This document shows, one piece after another, positions 27,554 to 38,475 of a stretch of 64,000 nucleotides of DNA. The notes beneath the pieces are model-generated. The model had not been told where the DNA came from. It did not search any database and was given only the letters and a program-made list of their open reading frames with translations. How positions within the stretch are numbered: the first letter of the stretch is position 1; every line of letters begins with the position of its first letter. The stretch is from Paraphaeosphaeria minitans (lineage: Eukaryota > Ascomycota > Dothideomycetes > Pleosporales > Didymosphaeriaceae). The stretch covers positions 1,116,001 through 1,180,000 of the forward strand of contig WJXW01000014.1 of NCBI GenBank assembly GCA_015832175.1, written 5' to 3'. Both the position numbers and the translations under genes were made by a program.

Positions 27554-28371
27554 GGCTGCGTGTCAGGGTAGATTGTTGCGGTGTGCTGGCTAGTAAACAA
27601 TGGCAAAATGTGCGAAAAAGTGCTGCAACGTAAGAGTAGGGATAGGTGCGCGCGTAGGTGCGAGGGTGATGGAGGAGGGGTGGGGCCGGCCAAGCGGTTG
27701 GCACTATACACACACTCTGCGTCGTGAAGGCGGCAGGAAGGATGAGGACGCAATTGCCCTTGTTCTCTGAGGAGGTGGGAGAGAGGGCGAATATGCGGGC
27801 GAGGACGATCGGCAGCCGATGCACGCAACAGGGCTCAAACGCGCTGTCCGTTCCTGACCATACGTCATGCCGCCAAGCTAGAGCATCCCACGATCTCGAA
27901 CCTCTCCGCCTTGGTTTCGCGTAGCGCGGAGGCGCACGCTCCAATAACTCCAAGAGGGGGGCTAATGCACCGGCATTGCACGCTTGTCGAGCACACCGAA
28001 ACGTTCAACGGAAATTCTCTTCGTCCACCTTCTACGCTATACTGAGATATCGTACAAATCCGCCCCCATCCCTGCTAGTACCCCGTCAAGCCAGTGAGCC
28101 ATCAACGTATCGGGACATGGAAATCGACCTAAAAATGACGCCAAAATGCATGCACCCTAACTCCTCCGCTCAGTGCTAATTCATCAAACGACCACAAGTG
28201 CTGCCACGAGCCTAAAAGGATTCGAGAACGGGTATCGCGACATCGCGGCAGCCAAAACAGAACCAAGAACATGCAATGGGTAAGAAGTGGAAAAGCAACA
28301 TCGACGCTGTACCCTCAACGTACATGAACACTTCCCTGGGAAATTTCTTGTCGTCGTTGCACGTCCTTCCA
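27554..28371. other. Promoter region of GDB1
   Basis: About 820 nt between the GDB1 start and the RhoGAP stop, both on the minus strand. G+C is ordinary; no repeat or clear box was recognised. Confidence 0.45.
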
Positions 28372-30718
28372 TCATCGTCCATTAGGTCCATTAAAGTCTA
28401 TTGAAAATGGGGAGCTGGGCGGATTGTTGAGATCGAGGCGAAATTGGCTGTCCGAAGGGCCTCTGTTGTGCTGTGCCTGAGTAGGCGTCGAACTGGTGTC
28501 TTCATCGTCTATAGTGTCGGCTCTGCCTGGTGCCGGTGCTCGTTTTGGAGTCGCGCGCGCGTTGAACGCTTCACGGCTGTCTGACGAAGAGATCGCTCGG
28601 TCCGCCGACATGTCTCTCTCATGCGCGCCTCCACGCTTTGAGCTGTTGGACTTTTCGGAAGACAGGAGAGACGAATTCGGCGGAGTAGCACGTCCAGAAG
28701 CCAGACTCCTGTCTGAAGACACTCCCCGCGAAGAGGGTGCTTTTCTGTCTCTGGAATCATTTCGTGCTGAGGGAGACTTGAAGTTGTCCCCTAGAAACCC
28801 CGACGACTGTGAGCCCTTCGTCTTGCTCGAGCTGTGTCCGTTACGGGAAGGAGTTGGATGGGGCTGCGTCTGGGTTCCACTGGTGTCCAGCAACTTCACC
28901 TCCTCAGTCAGGTACTCTTTCTCAGTCCAGCATCCCTGCCAGCAATTGCGCCAGTCCAAGATCAAAAATTGGAAGCAAAATGCGTCGATTTTGATAGCGG
29001 GTTGGAAGCAGATGCACAAGTTGTTGTAGTTCATTTTGTTGAACTCCGAGCAAGAGTGGAGCAGACTGATGTGGCAGGTGATGGCAAACAGGAGATAGTA
29101 GTTGAATGGCGGCAGCCTCGACAGCTCGTCTTTCAATAGCTGGGGCGTACTCTTGGCACCTTGACACTCTTGCTGGATCCGCGATTGAATAGCCTTGGGA
29201 AAGATTTCATCGGGCAATTGCCGCAGCCAATTCTTGAACAACGAACCGATGACGTTTGGGTCGTTCAGGTTTTCGTCTGCGATGAGGTCTATGTCGCGAT
29301 CTAGGGAACATCAGCGACGAGCCAGACGTGAATCCAATGGTAGACTTACCTTGATCAAACTTCTGCTCATAATATCTGATCTGATGAGCGGCACCAGGAA
29401 CTCGGTACAGACCTTCCTCCTCACATCCTTTCATGTTCAGATAGCTGTTCCTCAGGTCAGATCACGTGACATATATAGCAAGCAACGGGGACCGGGAACA
29501 TACTCGATACAACGCCAAGGTAGCGCTGGCATCCAGAATTCCGTCTTGTCCTTGGAGTTCTCCAAACGGTTTGAGATCCTGGTCAATCTCGTCTGTTCGA
29601 CCAACGGTGTGTGGATGATCTTGAACTGATACTGCTCCTTGGGAATTTGGAGCTCCCTTTCATGGTTGCTCGAGCTTCGACCCAACTTCCCGAACAGACC
29701 CTTGCGAGCTGAATTGAGTTTCTCGCCGACTTTCATAGCACCAGAACCCATGTTGGACATCAACTGAGCGCCACGGCTCTCGTTATAGGAACCTGAAGCC
29801 ACGGAGTTCTGCTCCCCTCGGTCTCTTCGCGCTTCATCGTGATCACGTGGTGCGAGCTGAGAGGCGTCGTGCCGGTCTGCGGAGTGGGTTCGTAATTTGC
29901 CAAACGCCATGTTTGAGCGCCATGTTTTGTCCTTCTCCATTGGCGCGCTTTTTAACAGTGCACCATCGCCATTTTGCGTCCATGATGCTGTCGAACCTGG
30001 TGATAGTTTGGCAGGCTGAACCTTGTTGAGTTTTGTTCGCCCAGGCCCTTCATCGGTTTTAATTGACCTCGATCGCCCGGGCGTGCTGCATTGTTTCTTT
30101 TCATTCGACTTATCGCGCTTGGAGTTTGGAGTGTCTGTACCGACCTCTGCTGCCTCGCTCGACTTGCCAGAACCGCTTCGCTGCTCAAAGGGAATGGTTT
30201 CAGATCGATTGTCTGTTGCTTGTCAGTCCGCATCCCCAGAATGAATGTATAAGACCAGGTCGAGATATCACTATTCGCCTAGCTCACCGTAGCAGCAACG
30301 AAATTGGCATGATGTCGACCGCTCGACGTGGTGCTGCATGTGACTTACCATCAGAATTCGGAGTTTGGACCGGACGACTCAAGTCTGGCGTAGAATTGCC
30401 GCCGCGACCATTAACATAGATAGCTTTTTGACTCTCTCGTGGTTCGGGCAACTGACGACTTGAATTTTCGGGGTTGGTTAAGCGCGATGAAGATCGCGTG
30501 GCGGAGAAATTGCTAAAGATGCTCTTGGAATCTTTTCGGGGTTTAGGCGAGGCAGGCGAGGCAGGCATGTCGTGATAGGGGGCGGTCGGTGTTGCACCGT
30601 TGGAGGCGTTGCTGTTCATGTCTGGTGACGAGGGGCTTATGGGGCTAAGCGGAGAGTTGACGTTTTCCTTTCCGCCTTTGGGCCGCATGGCTAGTGACAA
30701 CGAAGATGATTTTGGCAT
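28372..30718 (-). CDS. RhoGAP-domain protein
   Basis: GTPase-activating protein for Rho-family GTPases, controlling actin and polarity. Four exons on the minus strand: 30718-30349, 30212-29504, 29444-29350, 29300-28372; 700 aa, phases 1, 2, 1. Residues 1-235 are Ser/Pro/Lys-rich and disordered. The GAP region (about 285-470) reads WMPALPWRCIDYLN, GCEEEGLYRVPGAAHQIRYY (arginine finger in GLYRVPG), NVIGSLFKNWLRQLPDEIF, and LPPFNYYLLFAITCHISLLH. The following FCFQFLILDWRNCWQGCWTEKEYLTEE block is typical of this fungal subclass. The tail is again disordered with RATPKRAPAPGR-like basic patches. Intron 1 is 136 nt, long for this window. Target GTPase cannot be told from the sequence. Confidence 0.92.
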
Positions 30719-31655
30719 TTTTCGAAGTGATTTCCGTGACGGACTCCAAGACTAGTTGCACCTTAGTATGATTGTGGCATGGGGCAGTGCCGCCGATCTC
30801 GTGCTCTGCAGAGGGTATGTTTAGAGGTGGGTACATACCTCGGTAGATGGGGCCTCGACTGGAGAGTGAGTGAAGTATTTGGGCGGGTCGGGCGAGCGGT
30901 ACGTGGGGTGTGCAAAGGACGGCTTTACGAGGACGGAAACGTGCGGCGGGTGAGGTAGGCGGGATTCGAGGGCGGAAGCGCGATTCTGGAGACTGTCATC
31001 GCGCATGGCTGTCAGCGAGTGTAGAAGACGGGCAACAATTCCGGGCTGCGGAGTATTTACAAGCCAGGAGAAGGTGGCACAAACCGTGGCAACCCTGCTG
31101 TGGTGGAGAAGGGCTCTTCGCACTGCCGTCTGCAGGAGCACACGAATGCGTGCGCAGCGAGGGTCGAGTGTGATGCCGCGTAGAGCAGGGAGAACGGGCA
31201 GGCCTGCGGGCTGCCGCTGTCGATCCGGACGCGGCGCTCGTGCGACGGGCAAGTGCGTGCCGGCTAGAGATGCGGTGGTGTTGACTCAGAGGGGGTTCGG
31301 TGGTTTGGCGCGAGGTTCAGGGCTGCGTGCTTGCTGCTGTCAGTACGAGAAGCCATAGGCGACCTGCGGTACCACATTGACCTGCCACGGTGTTGAAACA
31401 AAGGAGGGGGAAGGGCAGGCCCAGGGCTGCGTCGGGCAGCACTTACCTGCACCAGAACAAGGGCGTGTGTCCTGTGAGAGAGACAAAGAGGCGTGCACCG
31501 CCAATGTGAGCTGGGTGCAGGCAGGGAGCTGGCGCAGGCGGCGGCGGCGGCAAGTGATTGAGGGCTGCTGGGAGTCGGTTGGCGGGACGCGTCTGGCAGC
31601 AGAGCGCGCGGTGAATGCACCAACGCAACTCGGGGTGCTGGCGACGGGCAGATGG

Positions 31656-31850
31656 GGGCAACGGGCAACGGGCAACGGGCAACGGGCAGCGGGCAGCGGC
31701 GCAGGCGCAGGTTCAGGCTCGTCAAGGGCTCGTTCTCGCAATCCCGTGGCCGTCAGGACGAGAGAGCAGAAGGACGAGAGAGCAGAGCAAAGCAGAGCAG
31801 ACCAGACCAGACCAGACCAGACCAGCGGCAGCGGCAGCGGCAGCGACAGC
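31656..31850. repeat. Simple-repeat cluster (GGGCAAC, ACCAG, GGCAGC)
   Basis: Heptamer GGGCAAC/GGGCAGC repeats at 31656-31698, five ACCAG pentamers at 31801-31825, then about four GGCAGC-like hexamers to 31850. These are separate simple repeats with purine-rich sequence (GAGAGCAGA) between them. Confidence 0.8.
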
Positions 31851-32196
31851 GACGTTTGAGAATGCTGGAGACGCTCGGGCCCAGGGCCGTTTGCGACGCG
31901 TGCTCTACCTACTGAGCCTCTAGACTACCTACAGAGTACAGAGTATCTATATCTATGCCGACTACGGCGCGCTGAGCATTTGCCTGCATGCGGCGGCAGT
32001 CTCACAGAGGGTGCGCAGATACCCCCCGCCCGCACTTCCGCACGTCCGCACGTCCACCTGCAACGCTGCGTGAGTGAGCCCTTGCTCCCTAGATAATAGG
32101 TAGACTAGGTGCTCCGGCGGGCGCGAGGCCAAGCTCCACACCGAAGATCGTTTCAGGTCCCGGCTTCCGCGGACGCGCCAACAGCTTCGTCGCCGA

Positions 32197-32220
32197 CTAC
32201 CTACCTACCTACCTACCTAC
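32197..32220 (+). repeat. (CTAC)6 microsatellite
   Basis: Six perfect CTAC units about 90 nt upstream of the BET2 ATG, presumably in its promoter or 5' UTR. CTAC/TAGG motifs recur at 54,700-54,730 and 58,340-58,450. Confidence 0.85.
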
Positions 32221-32311
32221 AAGGCGACGGTCCTTATGCGCCCGTCTCTCCGCTCCACGCACAACCGCAGAACATCTGCCGCTGCCCGCTCTCCGCTCCA
32301 GCGCCAGCGCC

Positions 32312-33525
32312 ATGTCTCTTGTCTCTGGGCCTGGTCGGGGCATGGCCTCCCTGCCCGCCGAGACACGCCTTGTCGTGGACAAGCACGTTCGCTACATCCA
32401 GAGCCTCGATACCGTGCGTCTGTCTGGCGTGCATGCTGCTTCTTGTGCGTGCCTTGATTAGCACTGACCGTCGCAGCGCAAAGACGAGCTCGAGTACTGG
32501 CTCACCGAGCATCTCAGGCTGAACGGCTTGTACTGGGGCATGACCGCCCTGCATCTGCTCGGCCACCCTGACGCCCTGCCCCGCGAAGGCATCCTCAAGT
32601 TCGTCTTCTCCTGTCTGCACGAGGGCGGTGGCTTTGGTGCTGCACCGGGCCACGATGCACACATGCTGTACACTTGCAGTGCCGTCCAGATCATCGCGAC
32701 CCTGGATGCCTTCGATGAGCTGGAAGCTTACATGCAGGATGGCCGGCGCAAGATCGGCCAGTGTATGTTTGAACTGCTCAGGGGTCCAAGTTCGCCAACT
32801 CACCATTTGTAGGGATCGCCTCTCTCCAGGACAGTGCGACTGGCACCTTTGCAGGCGACGAGTGGGGAGAGAAGGACACGAGATTTATATTCAACGCCTT
32901 CTTATCCTTGTCTCTCATGGGACTGCTCGATCTCGTCAACGTCGACAAAGCAGTCCAGCACATCAACTCCTGTGTCAACTTTGACGGCGCATACGGGACC
33001 AGCCCAGGTGCTGAGTCACATTCTGGCCAGGTCTACACTTGCGTGGGCGCGTTGACCATTGCGGGCAGACTCGATCTGGTAAACCAGGAAAGATTAGGAG
33101 CGTGGTTGAGCGAAAGACAGCTCAAGAACGGTGGATTGAATGGCAGGCCGGAGAAGACGGAGGATGTATGTTACAGCTGGTGGGTTATGAGTAGTCTTGC
33201 TATGATCAACAAATTGCATTGGATAGACGGCGAGAAATTGACAGCGTTCATTCTCGGCTGTCAGGTAAGGGAGCAAAACCACAGTCACCGCACGTCTAAC
33301 TGGTGTAGGACCCCGACTTGGGAGGTTTGTCCGACAGGCCTGGCGACATGGTCGACGTGTTCCACACGCACTTCGGCATAGCAGGACTCAGCTTGCTCAA
33401 GTATCCTGGGCTCGCAGAGGTAGACCCGGTGTAGTACGTATCTCGGTGCGTCGATGGTAATAGTAGGCTGACATGGGTGCAGTTGCATGCCGCGAGATGT
33501 TGTGCGGCGATGCCTAGGTAAATGA
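32312..33525 (+). CDS. BET2: Geranylgeranyl transferase type II beta subunit
   Basis: Catalytic subunit of Rab geranylgeranyl transferase, which prenylates C-terminal cysteines of Rab GTPases with Rep escort protein. Five exons: 32312-32413, 32477-32762, 32813-33264, 33309-33433, 33483-33525; 335 aa, phases 0, 1, 0, 2. Alpha-alpha barrel repeats are visible ([55 protein letters not shown]). Zinc ligands are expected at DVCYSWWV and at His in [14 protein letters not shown]. The last intron begins inside a GTG-TAG string, so an unspliced reading stops at 33434; the spliced end is [20 protein letters not shown], the usual family C-terminus. The second in-frame ATG (codon 11) is an alternative start. 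Confidence 0.95.
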
Positions 33526-34172
33526 ACCGAGCCGATGATACGCTAGTGGAGGACGAGGTTATAGTGAAGATGATGTGAGTGAAGGCGTAGAGTGACGGGT
33601 GACAGTGAGTGGTGCATGTGGGTTGAGACCAGCCCTGCAAGCGAGCGTCATTCACTTTGCTCCCGCGTCTTTCGATGCACCGGAGCTGAACTTGTGTCGA
33701 TACCAGCTTCGTGTGTTTCCCCTGTTACATTGGCAAGAGATATTCATCCTCTTACTGCGATCTCTATCCCGCAGAGCTGGATTCGGTGTCGACCGCACCG
33801 GCGGTTGCCGTTCCTACTAGTTCTCCCACGTGGCACAGGCTGAAAAACGGCATCCACCGTCCCTCACCATTCTCTTCCTGCTTGCCATTGCTCGTCTCCT
33901 TCCCTGCTTCTCCCCCAAAAGCCCATTTGTGCCTGCTTCCTGCTCTCGAGTCCCATCTATCGCGTCAATGGTGCTGCTGCAGCTGCGGCAGTGACCAAGA
34001 AGCCGGGCTAGTCTTATCAGCCTGCTCCTTCATCGCCTCTTCTCCTTCTCAAACCTCCCCCCGCTCCTTTCAACTCACCCTCTCTCGTTACCAACCAAGC
34101 TGCAGGGAGAGCACTTTCACTTTTCACTTCATTGTACTGCGTTCTGAGCGTCTACGTTCCACAGCGGCGGTC
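33526..34172. other. Intergenic region
   Basis: About 650 nt with pyrimidine-rich stretches (33,870-34,090, many CTCC/TTCTC) directly before the next start codon, typical of a fungal core promoter. No separate gene was seen. Confidence 0.5.
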
Positions 34173-35744
34173 ATGGCCTCCGCCAACATTCCCCTCCACT
34201 GCAGCATCTGCCCCAAACGTCCAAACTTCAGCGATGTATCTCATCTGCTCACCCACATTGCCAGCAAAGGCCACCTCTCCAACTACTACAAAGTCAAGGT
34301 TCGCTCCGGCAACGACGATGCGGCACGCCGTTTGGTCGAGTCCTACGACCGTTGGTATGCCGAGTGGAACGTCGAGGATCTGATGTCGGAGAGGATGACA
34401 CAGAAGGACAAACGCCGCTCGCGTGCGAGGCCGGTTGGTACGCGTCTTGACCCGCTCCGCTTGCTTCACTCCGGATTATACTGATTTCAATCACAGCTCG
34501 CCAAACGCCCGCGCCGAAAATCGAAGCTCCAATTCCCCGCCCTGCCCGTCCTCGCACTGCCGTTGGCAATCTACTCGACCCTCGCTTGTCTGAGCAGCAA
34601 TTGATCAAACTCGAGAGCGCTGTTTCGCCTACGCCGACTCCCCAACCGGGACCTGTCCTGCGGCAGCGACCGCCTCGCCTTTTCGGTGCTCATATGCAGT
34701 ATTGGGCGGGTACAGATTCACGTGCGTCTCATTCTAGATGCATATACCTTGTTTTAACGTCGCTCAGGTGCAAGCTCCCGTAGCTATACCAACGACTACG
34801 ATACCTCCAGCGAATATTCGGACCCTAGCGAGCGCCGTCGATACCAGAACGCAACCCGTGAGGATTCGTGCGCCATTGAAGACGACCCTGCCGACGCAGG
34901 TTCAGCGGATCCTATGGCGGTTAGCGAGAGCACCAAGCTCAAGGGTGTCCTCTGGCCTGGCATGGCCATCTTCGATTCTGCCACACCTGAGATGCGTCGC
35001 AAGCGCAATCAGAAGAAAGACAGCTCTGTTGTCGAACAATTGGAGATCAATTCCCAAGAAGTGGAGCCTACTGAGCTCATCTTCACCCCCACGGGCTCCT
35101 TCAAGCGCCAGCGAAGGATTTCAAGCTCTGTCTACGATGATGAAGATGATGAGATGATCAAAGCGGAGAGCCCGACCCCCTCATTGGCGCGACCGGCCCT
35201 CGTTGACCTGGACGTCAACGTATCCCGACGGCAGCGCCGCGTTACTCGCGCCCAACCTTTCTACGCCGCTCGCAGCAGCTACGAGGACGAACACGCTCGA
35301 ACCGACCACGCGAACAGCTACGGTGACCGTGCTCCCAAACGGAAACGGAGGTTTGAAGTCTTCCAAGATGACGAGGTATCTTTCGGCCAGCCCGCGCCAT
35401 TCCAGACTCTCACTGCTGGGTTTCAAAACCAGATGTCCCCAACGCCGGCTCCCACCGTACCTCTGTACAAGACCTTCAACCAAAATCCGTTCCAGTTCGA
35501 ACATAGGATTGATAACAAAGAGAACATGCCCCCTATGCTACACCATGCGTCAGCATATGAGCATCACCACGCTCATCAACCTGCCGCCTTCCACTACCAG
35601 ACCTTCACTTACGGGCTTGCCCCAGAGCATCCCGCTATCCAGTACCATAACCAGCTTTACATGCCGATGCATGGCTATCACCCAAGCCAGGATGAAGACG
35701 ACAATCGCACAATCACGGCTCCTCCGTCGCCATCCACGGCTTAG
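34173..35744 (+). CDS. Single C2H2 zinc-finger protein of unknown function
   Basis: Three exons: 34173-34437, 34497-34721, 34768-35744; phases 1 and 1; 488 aa. The N-terminus has one C2H2-like finger: Cys10-x2-Cys13-x14-His28-x5-His34 (CSICPKRPNFSDVSHLLTH then SKGH). It is followed by YYKVKVRSGNDDAARRLVESYDRWY, a helical segment seen after such fingers in related fungal proteins. The middle part contains basic and Pro-rich stretches; the C-terminal half has acidic and basic patches (DDEDDE; PKRKRRF) and a His/Tyr/Gln-rich tail. KRQRRIS and PKRKRRF could be nuclear signals. No known family name is recognised. A nuclear, possibly transcriptional role is inference from the finger and charge pattern. 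Confidence 0.82.
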
Positions 35745-36484
35745 CTCACCCCGCGGCGCCCTCTAGAGCCACTCTCGTCACTACGCCACGAAAGGTGGCA
35801 TCCTCGTGGCTTCGATTTTCAACCTTGATATTGTTCCGAGCACCCAGCTGTCGACTCTCGCTTCTCCTTTTGGTTTTACGATTCATCTTCGGCGAGCGAG
35901 AGCGACAACCATGTGTGCCAACTGTTTCCTTCTACTTCAGGTTTATAGTTCATGGGTTGTGGTATAATGTATGCGTAGTATGGTTTATGATTCGTGTCTT
36001 CTATTACGGTTTGGACATGTAGCAGTCGCTGTTGACTGCATTCTTGTCCGGGGTTTTCTGACCTCATTTTGGCATGCTTTCTTTAACCAAATTTGTTCGC
36101 GAGCATGGATGGTGACAAGGCTGATGGGCTTGTACGATATTCACTGCGAAGGCATGCTTAATGAAGGTGTTCCGGTATGTTGCTTGCTTAACCATGAGGA
36201 ACTCACGATGCTGTGAAAATGCCATGCTTTATCAAACTTGCTGCAGACTATGAGGACTTCAAGGCACAATGACGCATGGCGCACATACATAGGGACAGGA
36301 CGATGGCATATCCAAAGCCATGTATCGTTGATGTAGGATCTGATTCTTTGTATACGATGTTCTGATCCCGTGCAGTGTCCTAGCCAGATTCTGCTTTGAC
36401 GTCTTGACTGCCCTGAAGCTCTTCCTCGGCGTGCCTTGCTCAGTGCACTTTCGGCATTTCGTTTCGACTTCTCGTCCATCTGAT
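35745..36484. other. Convergent intergenic region
   Basis: 740 nt between the C2H2 gene (+) and the FAR-17a/AIG1-like gene (-). AT-richer around 35,940-36,010. Nothing further seen. Confidence 0.5.
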
Positions 36485-37689
36485 CTATTTCGCTTTCCCG
36501 TCCTCTCCACGTACCGTCACGTTGTCCCGTTCGATTCCGTTGACGACGCGGTAGCACCAACGTAGGCCAGCGCCCGCCGCCCACATGGCGACTCCGCTTA
36601 AAGCGAAGAGGCCGATGCGCTGAGTCGTGTTGAGGAGCGCAAATATGGGGTAGGGATAGAATTCTTTAGGAGTCAGTGGTTTGAAGTCCATACTCGGAAC
36701 TCCCGGGGGAGGGGGATGAGACAAATGCATGGCAGATTGTGGAAGGACATTAGCAAGTAGCCAAAGGTGGGCAAGAGAAAGGCGGTTGAGGGGAAAAACA
36801 AGGGAAGATATACCGTTGTGCGAGTAGCAAAGCTCTATCCAAAACCAATAGAGGAACGCGATGAAGGTGGAGGTCATCAGGGAGAGAGCCGAGGCGCGAG
36901 GGTTCATGGGGCTGGTGGGCCAGGGAGGCGAGAGGAAGAGCGCGTCCAGCGATAGAAGGAGGGTCGGGAACACTGTCTAACTTTCAGCTCGGTTTCTGGA
37001 CCGTGGGATGGGAGAGCTTTACGGTGGAAGCCGAGATCAGCCATTATCGGTGGCGTGGGTAGGTCGGGTGGAATGACCAATTCTTGATCGATCTATCTGA
37101 GCTCAGTATCTAGGCATGTGGATCTGGCAGGAGGGGCATGCATACGGCTCGTAGACCCCAGTAGAGCATGCTGATGATGATCTCTATTGGCGCGGCTACA
37201 AGTGCGAGGTAATTCTTGAGCGTGAAGAGCTGCTGGGAGGCCGTCATGTCGGCGAGCAGGCCAATACTGAAACATGTCGTGGAGATCGACAGTCCAAGGA
37301 TCGTGAGATACTGGAGATGCCAACCGAATGAGTCGTTCTATAGTAGGAGTTAGTAGGCTGAATGGTGCTGAGTTGGGCTACAGATGTCGTGGAAAGAGTT
37401 TTAGGATTCTTCTCGATGTACAGGTAAAAGATAGCCCGGGCCTCGATGGGTCCGGGTTAACGTTGGTTCAGCGTCTCCAATCGGACCAGAAGATTGGGTT
37501 TAGAACGATAGATCGCATAACAGTCTTGAAAGACTTGCAACTTCGAACAATTCAAGCGTCTGCCAACGTACAATTATATTGGGATTATCAACCAGACTGC
37601 GACGTCAGTACCTGTTCCCGCTCGCGGTCGAAGGTTGCATACAATTTGAACGAGTGGTAAAAGCTGATGAGACCAACGACCTTAACCAT
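36485..37689 (-). CDS. FAR-17a/AIG1-like multi-pass membrane protein
   Basis: Five exons on the minus strand: 37689-37612, 37337-37146, 37092-37023, 36972-36814, 36663-36485; 225 aa, phases 0, 0, 1, 1. The spliced protein reads as a FAR-17a/AIG1 family member: NDSFGWHLQYLTILGLSIS, TLKNYLALVAAPIEIIISMLYW, HLFPTLLLSLDALFLSPPW, FIAFLYWFWIELCYSHNG, FYPYPIFALLNTTQRI. About six hydrophobic segments are present. Animal relatives (AIG1, ADTRP) hydrolyse fatty-acid esters of hydroxy fatty acids using a conserved Thr and His; fungal function is unproven. Introns 1 and 4 are long (274 and 150 nt); intron 1 ends with a clear CTAAC...TATAG. The start ATG at 37689 is the most plausible, but a longer N-terminus is possible. 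Confidence 0.85.
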
Positions 37690-38475
37690 GTATCAGGACT
37701 GTTGCCCGATCATTTCTGCGCTGTGGGACCACATACGTGCGTTGCGCCAGATGTTCCTTTGCCAGGCGCATTCAGTCTTTGTAATGGATGTCGCCGTTTC
37801 AGCTCGTCAGCTACTCGAGAAGCACTCATCGCGACCACAAGAGGAATGAATGTGGGAAACAACCGTATACAGCGAATTCTATTGTTGACAAAGGCACGAG
37901 TGAGGACGGATATGACGAGTTGCGGCCCATGTGGCGAGCGAGCTACCTAGTGCACGTGGGGTGGCGTGTGCACGCTCCTCTGACCAAGCCACATCAAGTA
38001 TTCCCGTCAGCTTGGTTCACTATCTAACTACATCGCAAAACATCCCTACGCTCCTGGCGTTCAGCGTTATCCTTGAAACCCCGGTTATCATGCATTAGCT
38101 GACGTCCACTTCTTCTAATGGATAATCATCGGGCTATCGTCGCTTCCTCTGCGGCTCGGCTACCGGGCTCACACCCGATGGGCAACCCGCTGGGTGAACT
38201 TCGGTCGCGCTTGGTACTAGGCTGGCCATATCGAACCGCGGCATCCAATCGTGCACACCTTGCATACTCCACAGCTGGAGACATCGCGGAGTTTCGGGCC
38301 AAGTCACCCGGCTTTTGAGGTCGCCATGGCGTATAAAGGCTACTGGCAAGCGTCGCCCAACGTCTGGCAGGTCGCGTATACCCCTCATCACAGCGTCATT
38401 ACCCATCCCCTCGTGGTTTCAAGGCCACTATAGGTTTTCTTTCTTCGTCAATTGGTCCATTTGCAGGAACACAAC
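37690..38475. other. Divergent promoter region, AIG1-like / GH3
   Basis: About 790 nt. A TATAAA at 38332-38337 sits 139 nt upstream of the beta-glucosidase ATG. No other element is claimed. Confidence 0.5.
38332..38337 (+). promoter_or_regulatory. Possible TATA box of the beta-glucosidase
   Basis: TATAAA in the context GGCGTATAAAGGC, 139 nt before the ATG at 38476; the spacing would leave a 5' UTR of about 100 nt. Confidence 0.4.

Larger units (their letters stand above)
30719..32311. other. Divergent promoter region with several simple repeats
   Basis: 1.6 kb between RhoGAP (-) and BET2 (+). It contains GGGCAAC heptamers (31656-31698), ACCAG pentamers (31801-31825) running into CGGCAG-type hexamers, and six CTAC tetramers (32197-32220). 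Open frames here are low-complexity by-products of the repeats. Confidence 0.55.

Noticed and set aside
31264..31923. Several overlapping open frames of 80-160 codons
   Set aside because: Products of simple repeats (GGGCAAC, ACCAG, GGCAGC); both strands give low-complexity peptides.
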